This document shows positions 17,667 through 25,230 of a stretch of 64,000 nt of DNA, one piece after another. The position numbers and the translations under genes were made by a program. The stretch is from Planctomycetota bacterium (GTDB lineage: Bacteria; Planctomycetota; Planctomycetia; Pirellulales; PNKZ01). Where the stretch lies: assembly GCA_018242585.1 (NCBI GenBank), contig JAFEBQ010000015.1, positions 1-64,000 of the forward strand. The letters run 5' to 3'. How positions within the stretch are numbered: position 1 is the stretch's first letter; each line of letters opens with the position of its first letter. A model generated the notes under the pieces. The model was not told the DNA's origin. It saw only the letters and a list, made by a program, of their open reading frames with translations, and ran no database searches.

Positions 17667-20474
17667 ATGCCTAACGCGACAACTCAAAGCCTTGCTGGCG
17701 CGATCATCGTCGCGATCGGACTATGCTGCGCGCCTGCGTTGGCCCAGCAAGCGCTGCGCGACGGCTTTGAAAGCGCCGAGTCAGCCTGGCGCGACGGCGG
17801 CGGCGACGCGCGGTATCGCTTTGACGTCATCGAGCGCGTCCAGCAAGGAGCCCACACGGGTAACGGCTGCGAGCACGTCGAGCTGTCGGCCGGTGGCAAT
17901 GGCCACTCGGCTTACCTGGTCTATCCGATCGGCAACGCGCCGGTGATCGCCGAATTGAAGCCGACGGTCTGGCTGCGCGGCGATCGTCCCGGGGCGCAAA
18001 TGTACTTACGGGCCGTGCTTCCCCGGGCCATCGATTCGCGGACGAATCAGCCGATGACGCTGCTGTTGCCGGGCAGCGGCTATTCAACCGTCGGCCAGTG
18101 GCAACAACTGCAAGTCGGCGACCCGGCGTCCGCGCTCAAGCAGCAGACCTGGAACCTGCGCGTGCAGCATCGAATGGTGATCGACACGCGCGAAGCGTAC
18201 ATCGATCAGGTCGTGCTGAACCTCTACGTCGGCGACGGCAAATCTCACATGTTCATTGATGATCTGGAAGTGCGCGGCGTCGTCACGCCAGCCAGCGAGC
18301 CGGCGTCTGGCACGCCCGCCACGCCGGTGACAATGACGGGGCAGGGGACGACGGACGCCGCGCGTCAGACGGCGGTAGAGTTGTCGAATGGCAGCTTGCT
18401 GATCGATGGCCGGCCATTCTTCCCGCGATTTGTCGAGTACCGCGGCGAGCCGCTCCGGCGCTTGCGCGATCTTGGATTCAATGGAGTCGTGTTCGAGACA
18501 CAACCTGCGGCCGAGCAGTTGCTCGAAGCGCGGCAACTAGGGTTGTGGCTCGTTGCTCCGCCGCCGATGGACGGCGGCGACGGCCCGGTCGGCCGCGACG
18601 GCGTATGGGGGGCCGAGTACGACGCGGTGGCGGCCTGGCATCTGGGCTCGGGTTTGACCGATGCCGACCTGGAAACCACGCGTAAGCTGGCCGAGTCGAT
18701 TCGCCGCCGTGACCGGCGGATGTTGCGACCGCTGGTCGGTATGCCGATCACGCAGCTCATGCCCTACAGCCGGGTGCTCGACGTGGTGGTGTTCGCGCGT
18801 GATCCGCTGGGCACGTCCTTCGAGCAGGCCGACTTCCGCGACTGGATTGAACAGCGGCTCCGCCTGGCCCGGCCGGGCACACCTTGTTGGGTAACGGTGC
18901 AAACCGAGCTAGCGCCGGAACTGTTCGAGCAAATGACGCTCCTTTCCCAGGGGCGCGCGCAGCCGCCGCGAGTGTCGGTCGAGCAAGCACGCGCGGTCGC
19001 CTTTTCGGCCATTGCCGCCGGGGCGCGTGGGGTGGTGTTCCGCTCGAACAATCGGTTGGATGCCAACGACGCGGCCACGCAGTATCGCGCGGCGCTGGTC
19101 GAGCTGATGAATCTGGAACTGCAATTGCTTGAACCGTGGACAGCGGGGGGAAGCCAGGTCACCACGGTGTCTGGCGTGCGCTATGACCCGCCCAATCTCA
19201 GCGGCGGCCCGCGCCAACTTCGCCCGATGGGCGATCCCAAGCAGATGATCAACCCAACGCTGACCATCAGCCCTGACGTGCAGGGGCTGATGCTCCAGAC
19301 CGAACGGGCTCGGCTGCTGCTGCCGGTCTGGCAGGGCAAGGGGGCGCAGTACGTTGCTGGTCAGAGCGCCGCCAACAACTTGTCGTTCATTCTGCCAGGC
19401 GTGCCCGAGTCGACCGAGGCGTACGAGCTGACGCCCGGTGGGTTGCGTCCGCCATTCAAGCGTCAACGTGTCACCGGGGGCGTGCGGGTCACGTTTGACG
19501 AAGCCGGCATGTCGTCGATGGCCGTGTTGACGCAAGACCCGCTGGTCGTGCGCTCGCTTTCGCAGCGCTTGGCCGAAACGGGACGCCGCACGACCGAGTT
19601 GCAGCGCTGGCTGGCCGGCGAGGCGTTGACCCAAGCGACCGAAATCGACATTCAACTCACGGCGGCCGGACGACCGGTCCCCGAGGCGACGCCGTACTTC
19701 AGCGCCGCCCGGGCGAACATGCAACTCTCCGATCAGCGGCTGGCCGAGAACGATTTGGCCGGCACTGTTCTGGCGGCCCGGCGGGCGCAGCGCCCCGTGC
19801 GGCTGGTCGAACGCGCCCATTGGCAGGCGGCCACGCGCTTGTTGCCTTCGCCCGCGTCGAGCCCGCTGGCGGCGTCGATTTCGACGCTGCCTGAACACCT
19901 GGTTTTCAGTTCGACCTTGGCGACGATACGATGGCAGCCCAATCGATTGCCCGAGGGAGATTTCGAGGACATTGGCCGGATGGTCAACGCCGGCTGGCAA
20001 CGGCTGCAATACCCTATCGATGGCGTCAAAGCCGAGGTTGATTTGTCGACGACCTTCCGGCACGGGGGCGTCGGTTGTCTGCACTTGTCGGCCACGCCCT
20101 CGGCCGAACGCGGCACCGCGCTGCTGGAAGTGCCGCCCGTCTGGATGACCAGTCCAGCGGTTCAGGTCGAACAGGGGAGCTGGCTGCGCATCTCGGGCTG
20201 GGTTTATGTGCCCGGTGCGATCGGCGGCTCATACGACGGCGTGATGATCTACGACTCGCAAACCGGGCCGGCATTGGCCGAGCGGATCGATCAGACCGCT
20301 CGCTGGCAGCAGTTTGTCTTGCTGCGTGCGGCCCGCTATTCGGGGCCGTTGACGATCACGATTGCGCTGACCGGGACGGGTGAAGCGTGGATCGATGACG
20401 TGATGATTGAAACCGCGCCGGGACCGGCAAGCGGGCCATCGCTCAGCACCGCGCCAAAATGGTCGCCGAGGTGA
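17667..20474 (+). CDS. Exported protein with TIM-barrel-like core flanked by beta-sandwich domains
   Basis: 935 aa from the ATG at 17667, where a signal peptide begins (AGAIIVAIGLCCAPALA-QQ). An N-terminal region (about 25-215) ends in FIDDLEVRG and a C-terminal region (about 770-925) ends in WIDDVMIE; both look like carbohydrate-binding jelly rolls (LRDGFESAE..., LPEGDFEDIG...). Between them lies a segment that opens like a glycoside-hydrolase barrel: NGSLLIDGRPFFPRFVEYRGEPLRRLRDLGFNGVVFET. No catalytic acid pair could be assigned. Likely periplasmic or surface-bound and involved in polysaccharide binding or breakdown (inference). Confidence 0.7.
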   Translation: MPNATTQSLAGAIIVAIGLCCAPALAQQALRDGFESAESAWRDGGGDARYRFDVIERVQQGAHTGNGCEHVELSAGGNGHSAYLVYPIGNAPVIAELKPTVWLRGDRPGAQMYLRAVLPRAIDSRTNQPMTLLLPGSGYSTVGQWQQLQVGDPASALKQQTWNLRVQHRMVIDTREAYIDQVVLNLYVGDGKSHMFIDDLEVRGVVTPASEPASGTPATPVTMTGQGTTDAARQTAVELSNGSLLIDGRPFFPRFVEYRGEPLRRLRDLGFNGVVFETQPAAEQLLEARQLGLWLVAPPPMDGGDGPVGRDGVWGAEYDAVAAWHLGSGLTDADLETTRKLAESIRRRDRRMLRPLVGMPITQLMPYSRVLDVVVFARDPLGTSFEQADFRDWIEQRLRLARPGTPCWVTVQTELAPELFEQMTLLSQGRAQPPRVSVEQARAVAFSAIAAGARGVVFRSNNRLDANDAATQYRAALVELMNLELQLLEPWTAGGSQVTTVSGVRYDPPNLSGGPRQLRPMGDPKQMINPTLTISPDVQGLMLQTERARLLLPVWQGKGAQYVAGQSAANNLSFILPGVPESTEAYELTPGGLRPPFKRQRVTGGVRVTFDEAGMSSMAVLTQDPLVVRSLSQRLAETGRRTTELQRWLAGEALTQATEIDIQLTAAGRPVPEATPYFSAARANMQLSDQRLAENDLAGTVLAARRAQRPVRLVERAHWQAATRLLPSPASSPLAASISTLPEHLVFSSTLATIRWQPNRLPEGDFEDIGRMVNAGWQRLQYPIDGVKAEVDLSTTFRHGGVGCLHLSATPSAERGTALLEVPPVWMTSPAVQVEQGSWLRISGWVYVPGAIGGSYDGVMIYDSQTGPALAERIDQTARWQQFVLLRAARYSGPLTITIALTGTGEAWIDDVMIETAPGPASGPSLSTAPKWSPR

Positions 20475-20488
20475 CTTCGGTTGCGCAC

Positions 20489-20517
20489 TTAGCCCCCGGT
20501 GACTCACCGGGGGCTAA
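20489..20517. terminator. Perfect 14-bp palindrome between convergent genes
   Basis: TTAGCCCCCGGTGA (20489-20502) and TCACCGGGGGCTAA (20504-20517) around a single C, between the plus gene ending at 20474 and the minus gene ending at 20536. It is the same family as 7145-7167; a half copy (CACCGGGGGCTGCC) appears near 28555. Probably a two-way terminator. Confidence 0.65.
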
Positions 20518-20535
20518 CGATCGTTTACCCTCAGC

Positions 20536-22257
20536 TTAGTCCCACCACCATTGGCGATTCTCGACCTTGGCGGGCACGATGTACTTGTGACGCGAGTCGA
20601 GTTGGCCATCGCGCTCGGTCTTGAGCGTGTCGGCGATTTCGGTGGGCTCGGCGCTGACGCCGCCGCTGATCGCCGCCAGGATGTCCTTCTGGTTGACCAC
20701 GCGGTGGTTCAACACGGTCTGCACGTTGCGCGGGGCCGGCTCCATCGAGACGGCGACCTGCTTGGGATCGCGGAACGTGACGGCGTGCCAATCGATGCGC
20801 TGATCCAGCTTCTCCTGCTTGACGATCGTCGCCACCAGGGCCAGATCGAACACGTTCTGCAGTTCGGCGTAGATCGGGTACTTGGCCGCCAAGGCGTTGA
20901 AGTGCTTGGTAAAGTTGTGGGCAAACTCGCGGTTCCACTGATTGGCCTGATCGGTGTGGACTCGCTGGCCTTCGTCGTCGAGCAGCTCATTCTCGCACTG
21001 CACGCGGACGCCCTGGCCGCGCCAGCCGTACGATTCGCGGGCCGCGTCGCATTGAACAGCGTCGTAGTTCATGGTGAACCACCAGCGCAGCACGTCGAGT
21101 GCCGGCGGGGCCTGGCCCGGGGCGACGCGAATCATGTCCAAATAGCTCGGCACGTCGGCCGTGCCCGGCTCGAGCCCGATGCCGACCAGTTTCATGCGGT
21201 AGTCCGCTTCGACCAACACGCGGGCCACGCGGGTCCGCGGGTCGATGCCCGACACGGTGATGTCCTGGGGGCCCAAGGTGTCACGCAGCTTGGCCAGCCA
21301 GGTTTCGCGGGCGGCTTTGCCCGGCTTGAGCGGTGTCTTGCTGCTGGCGGCCACGAACTCCTGGGTGCGGGCCAGCGATTCTTGCGAGGGGGTGATCGAG
21401 CAGCCGAACCGGCCGGCTTGCGAAGCATCGAGGTGCCGCAACATCACGACCAGGTCTTCCAGGCGCACGACCGGACGCCCCGATTCGTTGCCGACCATGC
21501 GACCTTCGACGTCAGTTCGCCAGCCATCAGCCGGACCAGCAATGACCAAATCGCCGGTGTCGGGATAGATGAACAAGTATTCAATTCGTTGGATGCCGGC
21601 CAACAGCATCATGGCATCGTCGATCGGCTTGCCGGCGGCGACGCGCAATTGAATCTCGCGCTCCAGACGCGTCAGCGAGACTTTGCGCAGGTTCGACGGG
21701 CTTTGCAGCCGGGTCGCACTACCGGTCTTGGCGCCGCTGCGCGCCGAGGCCAGCGTCTTGCTCTTGTCCGTGTCGAGCTTTCGCATCATGCCGCGAGTGT
21801 CGACCGAGACTCCGCCACGAAATTCCTTAACGGCGCCCGTGCCGCCGGTGTCGGCCCACGACTGGGGGGCGATGGTTTCCTTGAGCAGGGTGATCAGTGA
21901 GTCAAAGTCGGGTACCACGCCGGCCCCTTGCTGGCCGACGGGTGCTGACTGCATTTCGTTCAATGCTTCGCTGCGATAACGATCGTCGCGGACTTGGGCC
22001 ATGGTCGAAAGCGACGCCTGGCTGGCGCCGGCGTTCCGCTGGGCGGTGGCAACTTGGGCCAGCCAGCGATCCCGCGTGGCGCGGTCGGCCTGGCGGTTGG
22101 CCAACTCGATAGCCGAGGAAAACTCGCCGGCGGCGATTTGTTCGTTCAGCAGCTTGGCATCCGCCTCGCTGGCGGAAAGTCGGGCCGTCATCGCTCCGGT
22201 GACAAGACCAACGATCAGGGCCCCATGAAACGCGCGACGCCATGCAGCGCAAGCCAT
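20536..22257 (-). CDS. Exported DUF1598-like protein
   Basis: 573 aa from the ATG at 22257, preceded by GAGG at 10-nt spacing; an ATG at 22281 lacks this. Signal peptide: AFHGALIVGLVTGAMTARLSA. Next comes a helical stretch of about 80 residues (AKLLNEQIAAGEFSSAIELANRQ), a low-complexity middle, then a large C-terminal region with RKVSLTRLEREIQLRVAAGKPIDDAMMLLAGIQRIEYLFIYPDTGDLVIAGPADGW and GIGLEPGTADVPSYLDMI. These resemble my recollection of the planctomycete DUF1598 family; the assignment is from memory. Function unknown; likely periplasmic. Confidence 0.72.
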   Translation of the reverse strand: MACAAWRRAFHGALIVGLVTGAMTARLSASEADAKLLNEQIAAGEFSSAIELANRQADRATRDRWLAQVATAQRNAGASQASLSTMAQVRDDRYRSEALNEMQSAPVGQQGAGVVPDFDSLITLLKETIAPQSWADTGGTGAVKEFRGGVSVDTRGMMRKLDTDKSKTLASARSGAKTGSATRLQSPSNLRKVSLTRLEREIQLRVAAGKPIDDAMMLLAGIQRIEYLFIYPDTGDLVIAGPADGWRTDVEGRMVGNESGRPVVRLEDLVVMLRHLDASQAGRFGCSITPSQESLARTQEFVAASSKTPLKPGKAARETWLAKLRDTLGPQDITVSGIDPRTRVARVLVEADYRMKLVGIGLEPGTADVPSYLDMIRVAPGQAPPALDVLRWWFTMNYDAVQCDAARESYGWRGQGVRVQCENELLDDEGQRVHTDQANQWNREFAHNFTKHFNALAAKYPIYAELQNVFDLALVATIVKQEKLDQRIDWHAVTFRDPKQVAVSMEPAPRNVQTVLNHRVVNQKDILAAISGGVSAEPTEIADTLKTERDGQLDSRHKYIVPAKVENRQWWWD

Positions 22258-22448
22258 AACGATCTTTCCTCTCGACAACATTGACCTGTCAGCGGGTTAA
22301 CCGCGCGAACGCGCAGCCAGCGCCTCGGTGGGCAACACGGCCCGCGACCGCTCCGTGCCAATGACACCCTGGGCGTCGTGGCCGGCAAAAACAGCGAATC
22401 CCTTCCAGACTGTTAAGCGACAGGCCCGGAGTCAAGCTTTTTTGAGAG

Positions 22449-22538
22449 TTCCGGCCGGAAATAGCCAGGGAGACGACTGGTTTAGGCTTGCCAACGGCTT
22501 TTTAGACGCTGGGAGCCAAGAGAAAGTTCCGGCCGGAA
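22449..22538. repeat. Two copies of palindrome TTCCGGCCGGAA
   Basis: AGTTCCGGCCGGAA occurs at 22447-22460 and again at 22525-22538, so the 12-bp perfect palindrome TTCCGGCCGGAA is repeated with centres 78 bp apart. They lie 190-280 nt upstream of the DUF1598-like gene start. They could be paired operator sites or part of a dispersed element. Confidence 0.6.
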
Positions 22539-22544
22539 TGGTCC

Positions 22545-22645
22545 GTTGTCAGTGGTCCGTGGTCAGTGGTTGTCAGAGCGATTAGCGGCTAGCGATTAGC
22601 AGTTAGCCAGAAGCGGAGTGCAACTGACAACGGACCACTGACAAC
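22545..22645. repeat. Inverted repeat of GTCAGTGGTCCGT type
   Basis: GTTGTCAGTGGTCCGT (22545-22560) pairs perfectly with ACGGACCACTGACAAC (22630-22645), 16 bp, around a 69-nt loop. Additional GTCAGTGG and ACTGAC copies surround the arms. Intergenic dispersed-element type. Confidence 0.7.
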
Positions 22646-22655
22646 TGACTACCCC

Positions 22656-22699
22656 AAAAAACAGCGACCCCGGGTAGCGTTGGTCGCCACCCGGGGTCG
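22656..22699 (-). terminator. Intrinsic terminator of the cysteine-repeat gene
   Basis: On the minus strand a stem of up to 15 bp (22699-22685 with 22679-22665, CGACCCCGGGTGGCG / CGCTACCCGGGGTCG) is followed by six T (22661-22656). It lies about 50 nt after the stop codon at 22748. Confidence 0.85.
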
Positions 22700-22747
22700 T
22701 CTGGTTTAAGAGCTAGGCGTTCTGCTCAGCTCGTCGGTCAGCAAGGG

Positions 22748-23338
22748 TTACTTGCCGCACGACGGGGCGGCACAGCAGCTCGGCTCGCAAGCGGCCTTGC
22801 AGCTGGGCTCGCAGCACGACCCGCAGCCGCTGTTGCAGCAGCTCGAGCGGTGGAACGAGCACAGCGAACGCAGCCAGTCGCGAACCGGGGTGCCACGGCA
22901 GCAGCTGCCGCACGACGATTCGCAGCACGACGGGGCGGCGCAGCAGCTAGGTTCACAAGCGGCCTTGCAGCTAGGTTCGCAAGCAGCAGCGCAGCTCGGG
23001 GCGGCGCAGCAGCTCGGTTCGCAGCAGCTTGACTGGCAGCAGTGACGAGCGTGCAGGCGATCAAGCAGGTCGCGGATCGGAGTGCAATGCGACTTGCAGC
23101 ACGACGATTCGCAGCACGAAGGAGCAGCGCAGCAGCTCGGCTCACAAGCCTTGGCGCAGCAGCTGGGTTCGCACGCGGCCTTGCAGCTAGGTTCACAAGC
23201 GGCCTGGGCGCAACAAGTCGGCTCACAGCAGCTCGGCTTGCAGCAGCCGCCGCCGAGCATCCGTTCCATCAGCGTCGCAGCCTGAACATTGGCTGCAAGG
23301 CAGGCGATGGCAATCGCCAATGCAAAACGAGCTTTCAC
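22748..23338 (-). CDS. Exported cysteine-rich repeat protein
   Basis: 196 aa from a GTG at 23338, preceded by TTTAGGAG at good spacing; the frame is open to 23392. Signal peptide: ARFALAIAIACLAANVQA-ATL. The mature part carries 47 cysteines in about 175 residues, in units such as EPSCC, KAACEPSCC, AAPSCCESSCC. Two charged helical inserts, TPIRDLLDRLHARHCC and TPVRDWLRSLCSFHRSSCC, divide it into three similar Cys blocks. It has its own terminator. The pattern fits dense disulfide crosslinking or metal binding outside the cytoplasm; similar proteins seem characteristic of planctomycetes, whose envelopes are protein-rich, but the role is unknown. Blocks are repetitive at DNA level too (CAGCAGCTCGG-like phrases), so copy number may vary. 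Confidence 0.82.
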   Translation of the reverse strand: MKARFALAIAIACLAANVQAATLMERMLGGGCCKPSCCEPTCCAQAACEPSCKAACEPSCCAKACEPSCCAAPSCCESSCCKSHCTPIRDLLDRLHARHCCQSSCCEPSCCAAPSCAAACEPSCKAACEPSCCAAPSCCESSCGSCCRGTPVRDWLRSLCSFHRSSCCNSGCGSCCEPSCKAACEPSCCAAPSCGK

Positions 23339-23685
23339 GGGAAGTCTCCTAAAGGGGAGTCGCGAGTTCGATGTTTTGGGTCCGATGCCCAATGCTACCG
23401 AACGCTATCGACCCCCTTCGTGAACAACCTGGAATCGCAATAGCCCGAATTCCGGTGGTGCCGGTTGCGAAGACTCTGCCATGTACATGGCGCGGGGCGA
23501 CTAGTGAAACTTTGCGGGCGTCGCTGGTGACGAGTCTGCCGTTAAAGTCAACTTTGTCTCGCCAAAGCCAAGGTTCGTCCCTAAATCACTGCCAAATAAT
23601 TGATGCCAGATCACCAGCGCCAGCAACGCAGGCGCAACCTCGCGTCGCTTGTCGGCGCGATTAAATAGGCAAACCACCAGTGACT
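23339..23685. other. Intergenic region upstream of the cysteine-repeat gene
   Basis: 347 nt between the GTG start (23338) and the stop of the PGK-like gene (23686), both minus strand. It is less GC-rich than its surroundings around 23535-23670. A TTGACT occurs on the minus strand near 23554 without a convincing -10. No gene seen. Confidence 0.4.
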
Positions 23686-25071
23686 TTAACGCTTGGCGGC
23701 CGCCGACAGGGCCACCAAGTATGGTACGGGCGAACTGCCCAAAGCGTTCAACACGGTTCCGCCCGCCGTGAAGCAGTGGGTCACCCAGTCGTGCTGGCCG
23801 TACTTGTCGAGGGCCGCGCCCCCTTCGCCACCACCGACATAGACCTCGACGCCCGCGTCCTTCATCCGCTTGAGTTGCGCGATGAAGTTCTTGGTGCCGT
23901 TCTCGAAGCGAGGATCCTCGAACATGCCGAACACGCCGTTGTGAAAAGCCACTGGCTTGCGACCGCCAGCGGCCTCGGTCTTGATGAACTCGCCGACCGC
24001 CTCCGCGAACACGATGCTCGACTTGGGGCCGATGTCAAACTGCTGATCCGCGGGACCAATCGTATCCGACGCGCGGCCGTCTTGCAGAATCGAGTCGACC
24101 GGCAGCACAAAGCGAATACCCTTGGCCCGGCCATCGGTGAGCATCTTCTCGGCTTGCTTCACTCGCGACTCTTCGATGAAGTAGGGCTTGTCCTCGTGCC
24201 CGGCGGCTTCGGCCAAACCGATGCACAAGTTCTGTCCCTTCAGGCGCGCGTCGGCTTTGCGCAGCGCCATGGCCAGCGAGCCAGCCGTGAACACCCAGCG
24301 AATCGTGCCGCGCGCGATCATGGCGGACAGGTCGTCCAGCTTGTCGATTTTCAAGCCGCTGAAGACGACGAGCGTGGCCGCCTGGCAGCGGAGCATGGGC
24401 CCGTCGAACTCGCGGGCGACGTACTTGCCCAAGGCCACGCGCTTCATCGCGCTGGGGACGACGACGGTCGAGCTGTCGAGGCTGCCGGCTGATAGGGCTT
24501 CGTTCACGTAGACGCTCGCCACCTTGTCGGCCATCTGATTGGCGAACGCGACGAGTGGCTCGGCTACTTTGTCGGCATCGGCGGCCGACGCATCCCACAA
24601 CACGCGCTCGATTTTCCAGCGCCGTGTGTTTTCCAGCACCAGCACGCTGCCGGCCGGGGCCTGCTTGATCTTTTCCGTCACGCTGGCCTGCACGCCCGTG
24701 GCGTCGTCGTACCAATCCTCGATCAGCGGCACATCGGTACCCAGCAACTCGCCGATTCGCTTGGCAACGCTCTTGAGGCTCCCCTCGGGCTTGCGGCCGA
24801 TGTGGCCAAAGATCACCTGCTTCCAGCCGCGCTGTTGGCCGTACTTCAGTGTTTCGACCATCGACTGCAGGCGGATGTCGCCGTCGCCGACTTTTGGCCC
24901 CGGCTTGGCGTCAACGTCGCCGCGCACCAGCACCGGCGTGCCCGACGGCACGTCGGCCAACGATTCGAGCCGAGGAATGCTGGCCAGGTAGTCTTGCAGC
25001 GTTTTGCCGCCCGCTTCGCCGCTGAGCAGTGTCCGAATCAGCGATGCCATCTGAGTCGAGGTGACAGCCAT
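23686..25071 (-). CDS. Divergent phosphoglycerate kinase
   Basis: 461 aa, about 60 longer than usual PGK, with about 45 extra residues at the N-terminus. Family landmarks are recognisable but altered: VLVRGDVDAKPG (residues 47-58; usual R-x-D-x-N-V-P), FGHIGRKPEGS (88-98; usual GHLGRPKG), VLENTRRWKIE (usual LENLRF), VYVNEALSAGSLDSST (usual F-N-D-A-F-x-x-x-H-R), SGLKIDKL (usual GAKVxDKI, lysine kept) and GGGEGGAALDKYG (usual GGGxT/S). The key Arg and Lys are present, the His-Arg pair of the substrate loop is not. It may be a glycolytic kinase with an altered substrate pocket or a PGK-derived enzyme of other specificity. CGGAG sits 8 nt before the ATG. Confidence 0.75.
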   Translation of the reverse strand: MAVTSTQMASLIRTLLSGEAGGKTLQDYLASIPRLESLADVPSGTPVLVRGDVDAKPGPKVGDGDIRLQSMVETLKYGQQRGWKQVIFGHIGRKPEGSLKSVAKRIGELLGTDVPLIEDWYDDATGVQASVTEKIKQAPAGSVLVLENTRRWKIERVLWDASAADADKVAEPLVAFANQMADKVASVYVNEALSAGSLDSSTVVVPSAMKRVALGKYVAREFDGPMLRCQAATLVVFSGLKIDKLDDLSAMIARGTIRWVFTAGSLAMALRKADARLKGQNLCIGLAEAAGHEDKPYFIEESRVKQAEKMLTDGRAKGIRFVLPVDSILQDGRASDTIGPADQQFDIGPKSSIVFAEAVGEFIKTEAAGGRKPVAFHNGVFGMFEDPRFENGTKNFIAQLKRMKDAGVEVYVGGGEGGAALDKYGQHDWVTHCFTAGGTVLNALGSSPVPYLVALSAAAKR

Positions 25072-25230
25072 GAGTACAACTCCGTCGAATGCTGGGTAGA
25101 TGAGTAGTCCGGGACAGCTCGCGGCGTGCGGCGCGGCTGAGAATAGTTCGGTAGCAGGCCTGCCGTCCTGGCGGGCGCTTTCTGACTCCGAACGTAGCGT
25201 TGTGGCGGCGTTTTTCCTAGCCCCGGCCCG

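Larger units (their letters stand above)
22258..22747. other. 490-nt intergenic region packed with repeats
   Basis: No credible gene. It holds twin palindromes at 22449-22460 and 22527-22538, an inverted repeat 22545-22645 and a terminator 22656-22699 (listed separately). The inner part of the inverted repeat, around 22575-22612, is made of GATTAGCGGCTAGCGATTAGC-like phrases, a low-complexity type also seen near 58175. Confidence 0.7.

Noticed and set aside
18909-20084. 391-codon minus-strand ORF inside the exported TIM-barrel-like gene
   Set aside because: Antisense shadow caused by GC-rich third codon positions; rich in Arg/Gln/His without recognisable domains.
20551-21900. 449-codon plus-strand ORF opposite the DUF1598-like gene
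   Set aside because: Antisense shadow; no ribosome-binding site and no domain pattern, whereas the minus-strand frame has a signal peptide.
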